Source: Fimbriimonadales bacterium (GTDB taxonomy: Bacteria > Armatimonadota > Fimbriimonadia > Fimbriimonadales > ATM1). Taken from it: DNA of 16,378 bases. The notes below the pieces were generated by a model, which had not been told where the DNA came from, ran no database searches, and saw nothing but the letters and a program-made list of their open reading frames with translations. The position numbers were made by a program, and so were the translations under genes. How positions within the stretch are numbered: the first letter of the stretch is position 1; each line of letters opens with the position of its first letter. Positions 1 to 6,490 of this stretch are shown piece after piece. Location of the stretch: positions 1 through 16,378 of the forward strand of contig JAICGT010000002.1 of the NCBI GenBank assembly GCA_025922995.1. Reading direction: 5' to 3'.

Positions 1-212
1 AGCGAAAAACCGATGCGAACCTACCACAAACCCAGAGCCGCCCGATATTCACATTGAGCATCCGAAAACTGACAAAAACCCGGTATCTCCCCCGAGTAAA
101 TCTGCAGATTTCGTGCGAGCATTACTTACGTGAGCGAGATGAATGTACAAAAAAATGAGAGTAAACAAATACAAAAAAGATGAGATGAAAGTGAATACCC
201 GAACGGAAGCGG
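1..212. other. Non-coding region downstream of nadK, at window edge
   Basis: No convincing gene is visible in these 212 bases. The stretch from about 125 to 200 is clearly richer in A/T than the rest of the window, with runs of A on the plus strand. A perfect 14-base palindrome, AAATCTGCAGATTT, lies at 98-111. It could be an operator or a weak hairpin, but it has no T-run, so I do not call it a terminator. A 60-codon minus-strand reading frame (49-231) starts inside the nadK 3' end and encodes a hydrophobic stretch. I consider it chance. Confidence 0.5.
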
Positions 213-1061
213 TCAGCTCCGCGCGCCCCATAGCAGCCGCTCGCGCAGCTTTACCAGGAAGTCGCTGCGATCCACCTGCACAAGCCGCGTTACCCGCTCC
301 GAGCGCGTGATTACCACCTCATCGCCCGTAAGCATGTTCAGCCGCCACTGTCCATCGGCCGACAGCATCGCGTCGCCTTGGATCTGTACGGTGAAGTCGA
401 TACGGCTCTCCGGAGACAGCACGAGAGGGCGTGCCGCAAGCGTGTGAGGGGCGACGGGCGTGAGGATCATCGCCTGCACGCGCGGGTCGACCACCGGCCC
501 CCCGGCGCTCAAACTGTAAGCGGTGGATCCCGTCGACGTCGCGACGAGAACCCCGTCGGCCGGATACATCGTGATCTCCTGCCAGTCCACGCGCAGGGTC
601 AGGAACAGCAGCCTGGCTGCCATGTGGCGTTGTACGGCGACTTCGTTCAGGGCATGCAACGTGGCGACGACCTTGCCGTGGCGCACGAGTTCGCCCTTCA
701 ACATCATGCGCTCCTCGAAGTCGCTCTCGCCGTCTAGGAACTGCCGTATGTTCTGCCGAACGTCGTTCGGGGCGCATTGGGTCACGAAGCCGAACCGGCC
801 GAAGAAAACCCCGAGGATCGGCGTTCGCCGTTCGCTGCAGAACGATGCAGCCTGAATAAGAGTGCCGTCACCTCCGAAGGAAACAACGAGGTCGCAGTCG
901 GAAAACTCCGGATACGCCACATGCCTGCGGCCAAGGAGCGCGCCCGACTCAGGGTCGAACGCTACATCGACCGACGACTCTGCCAACCATTGTTCGGTTG
1001 ACAGAGCCGCCTGAACCGCGTCTTCCCTTGAGAGGTTGACGAGGAAATGGATTCGAGGCAC
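213..1061 (-). CDS. nadK: NAD kinase (ATP-dependent NAD+ phosphorylation to NADP+)
   Basis: Cytoplasmic enzyme that makes NADP+ from NAD+ and ATP or polyphosphate, the only de novo source of NADP(H). The 282-residue product is of normal length. Seen: the diagnostic GGDGT (63-67), the NE pair (139-140) opening the NAD-binding segment, and DGVLVATSTGSTAYSLSAGG (169-188), the family's second signature. The segment after GGDGT reads GVFFGRFGFVT (84-94), where most homologues have a GxNxGxLGFLT-like run, so this is a divergent member. The start is GTG, one base after the TAG of the upstream TPR gene, with no recognisable Shine-Dalgarno site, so translation is probably coupled to that gene. It is the last gene of the minus-strand pair. 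Identification is strong from motifs; the exact start is less sure. Confidence 0.95.
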   Translation of the reverse strand: MPRIHFLVNLSREDAVQAALSTEQWLAESSVDVAFDPESGALLGRRHVAYPEFSDCDLVVSFGGDGTLIQAASFCSERRTPILGVFFGRFGFVTQCAPNDVRQNIRQFLDGESDFEERMMLKGELVRHGKVVATLHALNEVAVQRHMAARLLFLTLRVDWQEITMYPADGVLVATSTGSTAYSLSAGGPVVDPRVQAMILTPVAPHTLAARPLVLSPESRIDFTVQIQGDAMLSADGQWRLNMLTGDEVVITRSERVTRLVQVDRSDFLVKLRERLLWGARS

Positions 1062-1062
1062 G

Positions 1063-2532
1063 CTAGCGGCCGACGCCGGGAATAGCGTTCAGCCTGTCCA
1101 GGTTCTTCTTAGCTTCCGCGTAGTTCGGATCGAGAGCGAGAGCCTGCTGCATCATGTAGCGGGCTTCCTTCTTGCGATTCATGCGCTCGAGCGTCAGTCC
1201 CAGGTTGTTCCAGGCGACAACGTTCGAACGGTTCGCGCGAACCGACATGCGGAAGTGGTTCTCCGCTTGGAGCAAGAGGTTCTTGCGGTAGTCGAGCATG
1301 CCGAGGCCCATGAGGGCATCGGAGTTGTTCGCATCCTGCTTGATCGCCGTGCGGTAGTGGAATCCCTCGCCATCGACATCGCCGGCTCGATACAGAGCGT
1401 TGGCGAGGTTCATGCGGATATCGATCCGCTTCGAGTCGGCGTGAAGGATCGACTTCCACACCGGGATCGCGGCGCTGACCTGACCGGACCGTGCTCGAGC
1501 GGCCGCGAGATTGACGCGTGCCTGCTGAAGGCGGTCTCCGCCCGTGTCCGTCCAGGCCGAAACGACTCGGCTGAACTGGTCGGCTGCTTCACCGAATTGT
1601 CCGCTGTTGTAGAGCGCGATGCCCAGGTTGTTGCGAGCGTCGATGTTATTCTCATTGAGTGCGAGAGCCTTGCGGTTGGCTTCGACAGCTTCAGCCCAAT
1701 GGCCCGCGTTCGCGTGCATGACGCCTTCGTTGTAGAAGATCCCTGCGTTCGACAACCCGGCAGAACCGGCTCGCTGCAACGCCGCCATGGCCTTCTCGGT
1801 CTGGCCCGTGTCGGAATATGCCTGTGCCAGCGCCACAACTACGTCGGCATTCGAATCCATCCGGTCGGCTGCCTCCAGATGCGGAATCGCACCTGCGGCG
1901 TTGCCGGATCGCAACAACGCCAGCCCTGCGTTCTGATGGAACAGAGCGCGCTCGGGCCGAAGCTCTGCGGCACGGACAAAATGCCTGGCTGCGTCGGCGT
2001 CCATGCCCTTGGCCGTCAGCGACACGCCGAGGTTGTTGTGCACGAAAGGATCGTTGTCGTTGATCGCAAGCGCCTTGCGATAGATATCGATCGCAGCGTC
2101 ATGGTCGCCGCGCTTCTGCGCGACGTTGCCCATGTTGTAATGCGCATCGAAGAAGTCCGGCTTAACGGCAAGCGCCCGTCGGAAGGTATCGTCGGCTCGG
2201 TCGTATTGCCCGGTCGCCATGTAAGCGCTTCCAAGGTTGTTGAGTACGTCGAGCCCGCTGGGCATCAGCCCGACGGCTTTCTCGAGGGGCGCGACGGCCT
2301 CATTGTTCCTGTCCAGCTTCAGGTACAGGAAGCCTAGCCAACTGTTGACATCCGGGTTCTCGGGAGCGGTCTGTCTCAGCGCCTCGAAAGCCGAGGCCGA
2401 ACCCGAGACGTTGCCGTCCTGATAAAGGCGGACTGCGGCATCAAGTTGTCCCTGGAAATCCTGCCCTTGAGCGAGCGCGCCCATGCAAAGTAACGTTCCC
2501 GCTACGGAAAGAGTGCAAAGTAATTTGTTCAT
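1063..2532 (-). CDS. Secreted or periplasmic tetratricopeptide (TPR) repeat protein
   Basis: A 489-residue protein. It begins with a Sec-type signal peptide (positive K3, hydrophobic 4-20, probable cleavage after A-L-A at 19-21). The rest is essentially all TPR helical repeats of about 34 residues, roughly a dozen, with recurrent LG/NNLG, A-x-x-x-F/Y and ALA-x-x-P positions. TPR arrays are protein-binding scaffolds; no catalytic motif is seen and the partner is unknown. Start choice: an ATG at 2536-2538 lies directly against AGAGGG (2539-2544), leaving no spacing, whereas ATG 2530-2532 sits 6 nt from it, so I take the latter. It precedes nadK with a 1-nt gap and is divergent from an M48 peptidase gene. 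M48 peptidases often carry or work with TPR modules, so a link is possible but not shown. Confidence 0.85.
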   Translation of the reverse strand: MNKLLCTLSVAGTLLCMGALAQGQDFQGQLDAAVRLYQDGNVSGSASAFEALRQTAPENPDVNSWLGFLYLKLDRNNEAVAPLEKAVGLMPSGLDVLNNLGSAYMATGQYDRADDTFRRALAVKPDFFDAHYNMGNVAQKRGDHDAAIDIYRKALAINDNDPFVHNNLGVSLTAKGMDADAARHFVRAAELRPERALFHQNAGLALLRSGNAAGAIPHLEAADRMDSNADVVVALAQAYSDTGQTEKAMAALQRAGSAGLSNAGIFYNEGVMHANAGHWAEAVEANRKALALNENNIDARNNLGIALYNSGQFGEAADQFSRVVSAWTDTGGDRLQQARVNLAAARARSGQVSAAIPVWKSILHADSKRIDIRMNLANALYRAGDVDGEGFHYRTAIKQDANNSDALMGLGMLDYRKNLLLQAENHFRMSVRANRSNVVAWNNLGLTLERMNRKKEARYMMQQALALDPNYAEAKKNLDRLNAIPGVGR

Positions 2533-2538
2533 CTTCAT

Positions 2539-2544
2539 CCCTCT
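2539..2544 (-). promoter_or_regulatory. Shine-Dalgarno site that decides the TPR gene start
   Basis: On the minus strand this reads AGAGGG. It touches the first ATG (2536-2538) with zero spacing but is 6 nt from the in-frame ATG at 2530-2532, which is the usual distance. The product should therefore begin M-N-K-L-L rather than M-K-M-N-K. Confidence 0.6.
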
Positions 2545-2628
2545 GTGGGTTCCTCACCCATTCAACTACTACGTTCAAAATACGCCGCGTACGACGGCGC
2601 ACTGCAAGTTTGAGTACTTTCGACGGCG

Positions 2629-2690
2629 TAGAAACCGTGAAACCGCCCGCACTTTGCCACCTATAATATATCCTGTCGGAGCGGTTTCTA
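2629..2690. promoter_or_regulatory. Operator-like inverted repeat bracketing the M48 promoter
   Basis: TAGAAACCG at 2629-2637 is matched perfectly by its reverse complement CGGTTTCTA at 2682-2690. A second direct copy of the core, GAAACCG, starts 8 bases after the first (2639-2645). The TATAAT box (2662-2667) lies between the arms. Just upstream, TACGCCG (2581-2587) and CGGCGTA (2624-2630) form another inverted pair, and CGACGGCG is repeated at 2592-2599 and 2621-2628. The left arms lie upstream of the predicted transcript start, so a DNA-binding regulator fits better than an RNA hairpin. No regulator gene is in the window. Confidence 0.4.
2662..2667 (+). promoter_or_regulatory. Sigma-70-type -10 box for the M48 peptidase gene
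   Basis: A perfect TATAAT 39 bases upstream of the ATG at 2706, giving an expected transcript start near 2674 and a leader of about 30 nt. The best upstream partner, GTGAAA (2637-2642, 4 of 6 to TTGACA), is 19 bases away, longer than ideal. The leader contains AGAGG (2694-2698), 7 nt before the start codon. Confidence 0.55.
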
Positions 2691-2705
2691 ACAAGAGGCG
2701 ACGAA

Positions 2706-3560
2706 ATGTACGAGCAAAATCAAGGTTCTGGCTCCCGAAGAGGCTGCAATTTAGGCGGAGGACGCCTCCTGATCGCCTTGGTCGTAGCGGCGATCTCGGT
2801 GATCACCTACCTAAGCCAGTCGCAGGTCAACCCCGTCACGGGGGAGAAGCAGCGCGTAGCTCTCTCTGCTGAACAGGAGATCGCGCTCGGCCTTCAGGCT
2901 GCCCCGGAGATGGAGCAGCAGTTCGGCGGCGAGGACCGAGATCAGCGTCTCGAGCAACTCGTCGAGCGCGTCGGGTCGGCAATCGTCGAGAAGAGCGACG
3001 CTCGAAAGAGCCCGTACGTGGGGCACTTCGACTTTCACGCGCTCGCAGACGCGCAGACGATCAACGCTTTCGCCCTGCCCGGCGGGCAGATTTACATCAC
3101 GCGCGCTTTGCTTTCCAAGATGACCACGGAGGGGCAGTTGGCGGGTGTGCTTGGACACGAGATCGGGCACGTCGTGCTTCGTCACAGCGCGGAGCGCATC
3201 GCGCAGCAACAACTCACCCAGGGCCTGACGGGTGCGGCGGTCTTGGCGACTTATGACCCGGACAACCCAAGCAGTCGCAGCAACGCTGCCGTAGCCGCGC
3301 TGATCAGCCAGCTGATCACGCTAAAGTACGGCAGAGGCGACGAACTGGAGTCCGACAAGATTGGAGTGAAGTTTATGGCGCAAGCCGGCTACGACCCTCG
3401 CTCGATGATCGACGTGATGAAGATTCTCGCCGAATCGGGCGGCGCAGGCGGTCCCGAGTTCTTTAAGACGCATCCAAACCCGGAGAATCGCATCGAAGAA
3501 ATCAACAGGGCGATCAAGGAAGTGTTCCCGAACGGTGTGCCGGGAAACCTGAAGAAGTAG
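2706..3560 (+). CDS. M48-family zinc metallopeptidase, membrane anchored
   Basis: A 284-residue protein. Residues 1-20 are polar and Arg-bearing, 21-37 form one hydrophobic segment (signal anchor), and the rest should face the periplasm or cell exterior. The zinc motif HEIGH is at 151-155, with H151 and H155 as ligands and E152 as the general base. ELESD at 213-217 supplies the third ligand, the ExxxD motif of M48. The FxTHPxPxxRIxxI signature is at 253-265. These features fit the M48B/M48C (BepA/LoiP/Oma1-like) group, which clears misfolded envelope proteins. Unlike BepA it has no C-terminal TPR domain, but a secreted TPR protein is encoded divergently next door. The start is supported by AGAGG 7 nt upstream and a TATAAT promoter. 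Family assignment is strong; the substrate is unknown. Confidence 0.92.
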   Translation: MYEQNQGSGSRRGCNLGGGRLLIALVVAAISVITYLSQSQVNPVTGEKQRVALSAEQEIALGLQAAPEMEQQFGGEDRDQRLEQLVERVGSAIVEKSDARKSPYVGHFDFHALADAQTINAFALPGGQIYITRALLSKMTTEGQLAGVLGHEIGHVVLRHSAERIAQQQLTQGLTGAAVLATYDPDNPSSRSNAAVAALISQLITLKYGRGDELESDKIGVKFMAQAGYDPRSMIDVMKILAESGGAGGPEFFKTHPNPENRIEEINRAIKEVFPNGVPGNLKK

Positions 3561-3956
3561 ATGGAATCGATCCTGCGGCATCAGAGCGACTATGTCGGCA
3601 ATCAGGTTCGCGCCTGCGTGCACGGCATGGAGGAGGCCACCTGGTCCGCCCGCTTGGCTGCCAACGGCATCACTGCTCGTGAGACGATGGCGCACCTGTG
3701 CGACGTGTACCAGTACGTTGCCGAGAAGGCTAAGGGCGGCGAACCTCGATGGAACCAGTACCTGGGCGACGGTTCGCTCGATGACTTCGACCGCTTGCGC
3801 GCACAGGCGGTCGATGCATGCCTGGCTTCTGACAGCGCATCCGAGCTGCTTACCGACTACATCATCGTCCACGACGCCTACCATGTCGGCCAGCTCTGCT
3901 GGATTCGCAGGGCCTGCGAGCCCGAGTGGGACGTCTACGCGATCTACGCTACGTGA
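3561..3956 (+). CDS. DinB/YfiT-fold putative metal-dependent protein
   Basis: A 131-residue protein without a signal peptide. Seen: a four-helix-bundle-like pattern with three well-placed histidines, H45 (in TMAHL), H104 and H108 (in HDAYHVGQL). The HxxxH followed by a hydrophobic helix near the C terminus is the hallmark of the DinB superfamily, where the three His bind a divalent metal. Known members include thiol-S-transferase-like enzymes, but most are uncharacterised, so I assign no reaction. The ATG follows the TAG of the M48 gene with no intervening base, so it is surely co-transcribed and likely translated by re-initiation. The length is slightly short for the family (about 150-170), the loss being in inter-helix loops. 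Confidence 0.8.
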   Translation: MESILRHQSDYVGNQVRACVHGMEEATWSARLAANGITARETMAHLCDVYQYVAEKAKGGEPRWNQYLGDGSLDDFDRLRAQAVDACLASDSASELLTDYIIVHDAYHVGQLCWIRRACEPEWDVYAIYAT

Positions 3957-4030
3957 TTTTTGTAACACGTCCCCTGATCGCGACGTAGAGTAACCCTAGC
4001 GCGCCGGCTCGGCGTGACATCTACCGACTT

Positions 4031-4035
4031 AGGAG
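4031..4035 (+). promoter_or_regulatory. Shine-Dalgarno site deciding the start at 4044
   Basis: AGGAG lies 8 nt before ATG 4044. An in-frame GTG at 4014 would extend the protein by ten residues but has no comparable site and would place this AGGAG inside the gene. The ATG is preferred. Confidence 0.7.
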
Positions 4036-4043
4036 AAGAACAA

Positions 4044-4352
4044 ATGACTAGTGGCGAAGAAGCAAGAGCATATTCAACAACGGCGATTGTCGTCACCTTG
4101 CTCGTGGTCGTGGCGGCGCTCATGATCGCATATTTCATGTTTTTTGCGACGCCGAACACGGAGCCTAGCTCAACGACGATCGTCAACCCGCCGGCTAACC
4201 CGTTGCCGGACAACGACACAACGATCATCAGTCCGCCTGCCCCCGGCAATACGACGATTATCAACGAGGCGCCCCCGGCAACGACGCCCAACACTGGCGG
4301 CGGTAACTCCGGCTCGGGTGGCGGAGACGGCTCCGGCTCAGGCGGCTACTAG
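4044..4352 (+). CDS. Small single-pass membrane protein with repetitive Pro/Thr/Gly-rich tail
   Basis: I do not recognise this 102-residue protein. Residues 1-10 are polar with two Glu; 13-34 form one long hydrophobic helix; 36-102 are low complexity and probably disordered. The tail has three degenerate copies of a T-T-I-[IV]-[NS] unit at 44-48, 59-63 and 70-74, each followed within a few residues by a PP pair (49-50, 64-65, 77-78), then a Gly/Ser-rich end from 85 (GGG, SGSGGG). With few positive charges before the helix, topology is uncertain; the tail may be outside. The gene has a good AGGAG site and is followed by a strong terminator, which supports real expression. It is 87 bases after the DinB-fold gene and may have its own promoter, but no clear -35/-10 pair is seen. 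Confidence 0.75.
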   Translation: MTSGEEARAYSTTAIVVTLLVVVAALMIAYFMFFATPNTEPSSTTIVNPPANPLPDNDTTIISPPAPGNTTIINEAPPATTPNTGGGNSGSGGGDGSGSGGY

Positions 4353-4371
4353 CTTCCGCGTGCCGACTAAT

Positions 4372-4404
4372 AAGAGCGGAGGAACAATTCCTCCGCTCTT
4401 TTTT
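4372..4404 (+). terminator. Rho-independent terminator after the small membrane-protein gene
   Basis: A perfect 13-bp stem (4372-4384 with 4388-4400, left arm AAGAGCGGAGGAA) has a 3-nt CAA loop, and the T-run of the right arm continues to 4404. The opposite strand also ends in a short run of T, but no minus-strand gene ends here. The next gene starts only 17 nt after the T-run, so its promoter must overlap or directly follow this structure. Confidence 0.93.
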
Positions 4405-4409
4405 CATGC

Positions 4410-4415
4410 TATCGT
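4410..4415 (+). promoter_or_regulatory. Possible -10 hexamer of a leaderless promoter for the tautomerase gene
   Basis: TATCGT ends 6 nt before ATG 4422, so transcription would be expected to begin at or next to the start codon. No Shine-Dalgarno site exists between the terminator and the ATG. The same spacing (TANNNT, 6 nt, ATG) is found before 8005 (minus) and 15581 (plus). No good -35 is visible. Confidence 0.35.
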
Positions 4416-4421
4416 CTCCGC

Positions 4422-4772
4422 ATGCCCCATATCAAGGTTGATGTCTCGGCGAACGCCGCGCGGCCCGGAAGAATAAAGCCGCTGCTCGCGGACTTGGCTG
4501 CAAGGCTCGCTGAGTTCGACTCGATCGAGAGCAAGGCGGTAAAGGCTTATCTAAATGTTAGGGAGCACTTTGCAATGAACGCCGACGGGCGTCCGGCGTT
4601 CGCTCACGTAGAGGTCGCGCTGATGAAAGGGCGCAGCGCTGAACTCAGATCGCAAATCGCCGATGCAATGCGCGAAATCATTGTCGCGGAGTTTGCGGAG
4701 AAGGTCAGCCATGACGAGATTTCGATTACGGTAGAAATTCGTGAGATGGACGCCGAGACGTATCGCCGATGA
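4422..4772 (+). CDS. 5-carboxymethyl-2-hydroxymuconate isomerase (CHMI)-like tautomerase
   Basis: A 116-residue cytoplasmic protein of the tautomerase superfamily. Met1 is followed by Pro2, the residue that becomes the N-terminal catalytic proline. MPHI, then a helix, then V-x-x-Y-x-x-V-R-E-x-x-A-M-N-A-D-G (40-56) and the strand F-A-H-V-E-V-x-L-x-x-GRS (60-72) line up with CHMI (HpaF), including the W/F-x-M-A-D-G and F-V-H-x-x-L-x-x-GRS blocks I recall from that enzyme. CHMI acts in homoprotocatechuate breakdown. No other gene of that pathway is here, so the physiological substrate is uncertain. The stop TGA overlaps the ATG of the GH127 gene (ATGA), so the pair is translationally coupled. 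Superfamily assignment is strong, the exact reaction weak. Confidence 0.8.
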   Translation: MPHIKVDVSANAARPGRIKPLLADLAARLAEFDSIESKAVKAYLNVREHFAMNADGRPAFAHVEVALMKGRSAELRSQIADAMREIIVAEFAEKVSHDEISITVEIREMDAETYRR

Positions 4773-6490
4773 GGCCCGTGCCCTGGACTGAAGTCATTAT
4801 CGACGACGCCTTCTGGTCTCCGCGGTGCGAAACAAATCGCCGAAGAGCGGTTCCTCACGGCTTTTCCATGCTGCGCGACAAGGGATACGAGGAGAACTTT
4901 AAGCGTGCGTCGCAGAGGTTAGAAGGCGGGTTTCAGGGCCTTGTCTATCAGGATTCGGATGTTTACAAGCTGCTGCAAAGTGCGGCTGCGCTACGTGACT
5001 TCACCGAGTTCGATCAATGGGTGGAACTCATTGAAGCCGCGCAAATGGATGACGGATACGTCGACACCTTCTTTCAGCTAACTAAACCTACAGAGAGGTG
5101 GAGCAATTTGCGCGATTGCCATGAGATGTACTGCGCCGGTCACCTTATCGAGGCAGGCGTAACTGATTTTATCGCTTCGGGGAATTCGCGGCTGCTCGAT
5201 GTCTCAATGCGCTTTGCAGATCATATTTGCGAAAGGTTCGGGCCGGATAAGCTCCCGGGCTATCCGGGTCATCCTGAGTTAGAGCTAGCACTTATTCAGT
5301 TGTATCGAGTAACCGGTGACCGGAAGTACTTTGACTTAGCGCGGCATTTTATCGATGCAAGGGGCAGCCATTATTTTGCCGAAGAGCACGATACTCAAGA
5401 TTACAACGGGGAGTACTGGCAGGACCGTTTGCCGCTCGCAAAGCTAGATGCGCTTGAGGGACATGCAGTTAGGGCGCTGTATCTGATGTGCGCGGTTACC
5501 GATATCGTAGCGGAGACCGGGGACGAGCAATTGGAGCTCATGCAGCGTCGCGTTTGGCAAAACCTCGTCGAAAGGCGAACTTATGTCACGGGCGGTGTCG
5601 GAAGCTGGGCAAAAAATGAGGGCTTTACAACAGACTTCGATTTGCCAAACGAGACGGCATACCAGGAGACATGCGCTTCGATTGCGATGGTGTTCTGGAA
5701 TCACCGCATGGCGTTGCTTTATCGCGATGCCAAATATGTCGATGTGATGGAAACCGCGCTTTACAATGGCGTGCTTTCCGGAATCTCGCTCGACGGTACG
5801 AAATTCTTCTACGAAAACCCTCTGGCTTCGAAAGGAGACCATCACCGCACGGAGTGGTTCGAATGCGCGTGCTGTCCGCCAAACATTTCTCGGCTGCTAT
5901 CGATGCTCGGCGGCTACGCTTACGCTGTCGATGAAAACTCCCTCTGGATTAATCTCTTTATTGGCGGTTCGGTCGAAGCGAACACCGACGGCCGTCTGAT
6001 GAGCGCGAAGGTCGTAACGGATTATCCTTGGAGCGGCAGCGTCGAGATAACTCCCGAAGGCGGGACCTTTACGATCTTCCTACGAATACCTGCGTGGTGC
6101 GACAATTTCAGCCTGACGGTGGATGGCACCGTGGTAGACGCCACGCAAAATTCTGGCTACGTTGAGCTCCAAGAAGAGTGGGACGGGAAGAAAAAGGTTG
6201 CGATTAATTTCGATATGCCGATCCGCAGGATTGACCCGCACCCGATGGTGGCCGCAAATCGCGGGCTGGTTGCCATTGCGCGTGGACCGATGATTTACTG
6301 TTTCGAGCCGACCCTGAAAGAACCACTGAGCAAGAGCTTCGAGACCTCCTTCAATTTCGAACTGGGCGCAGTTGTGCTGAAGTCCGATGACGTCGAGGCA
6401 ATCCCCTACGCTTTTTGGGACAATCGCGATCCGGCCTCTATGGCAGTATGGGTTCCGGCTACTTTTCTACAGACGATAAGATTTTCCTAA
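4769..6490 (+). CDS. Glycoside hydrolase family 127 (beta-L-arabinofuranosidase-like)
   Basis: A 573-residue protein with no signal peptide, so probably cytoplasmic and acting on imported oligosaccharides. GH127 hydrolases use a zinc-bound cysteine nucleophile. By comparison with the Bifidobacterium enzyme HypBA1 (E338, C340, C417, C418 and acid/base E322), equivalent residues are visible: E300 and C302 in the ETC motif (300-302), C368-C369 in CACCPPNISR (366-375), and E284 in NEGF, 18 residues before C302 as in HypBA1. An alpha-barrel N-terminal domain (about 1-385) is followed by beta-sandwich domains. Some family members have other specificities, so arabinofuranosidase activity is likely but not certain. 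The gene starts inside the CHMI-like stop codon. Its 3' end overlaps the convergent DUF302 gene by 32 bases. By eye it has more A/T-ending codons than ftsH or tilS, a weak hint of different ancestry. Confidence 0.9.
   Translation: MRPVPWTEVIIDDAFWSPRCETNRRRAVPHGFSMLRDKGYEENFKRASQRLEGGFQGLVYQDSDVYKLLQSAAALRDFTEFDQWVELIEAAQMDDGYVDTFFQLTKPTERWSNLRDCHEMYCAGHLIEAGVTDFIASGNSRLLDVSMRFADHICERFGPDKLPGYPGHPELELALIQLYRVTGDRKYFDLARHFIDARGSHYFAEEHDTQDYNGEYWQDRLPLAKLDALEGHAVRALYLMCAVTDIVAETGDEQLELMQRRVWQNLVERRTYVTGGVGSWAKNEGFTTDFDLPNETAYQETCASIAMVFWNHRMALLYRDAKYVDVMETALYNGVLSGISLDGTKFFYENPLASKGDHHRTEWFECACCPPNISRLLSMLGGYAYAVDENSLWINLFIGGSVEANTDGRLMSAKVVTDYPWSGSVEITPEGGTFTIFLRIPAWCDNFSLTVDGTVVDATQNSGYVELQEEWDGKKKVAINFDMPIRRIDPHPMVAANRGLVAIARGPMIYCFEPTLKEPLSKSFETSFNFELGAVVLKSDDVEAIPYAFWDNRDPASMAVWVPATFLQTIRFS

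Noticed and set aside
49..231. A 60-codon minus-strand frame with a hydrophobic stretch overlapping the nadK end
   Set aside because: It starts inside nadK without a ribosome site, and its hydrophobic part comes from an A/T-rich non-coding run; no family resemblance.
1036..2337. Long 433-codon plus-strand frame opposite the TPR gene
   Set aside because: It is the antisense shadow of the repetitive, GC-rich TPR gene; the minus-strand frame has clear TPR periodicity and a signal peptide.
3951..3970. ACGTG/CACGT inverted repeat after the DinB-fold gene as a terminator
   Set aside because: Only five pairs with a ten-base loop, and the T-run is inside the loop rather than after the stem.
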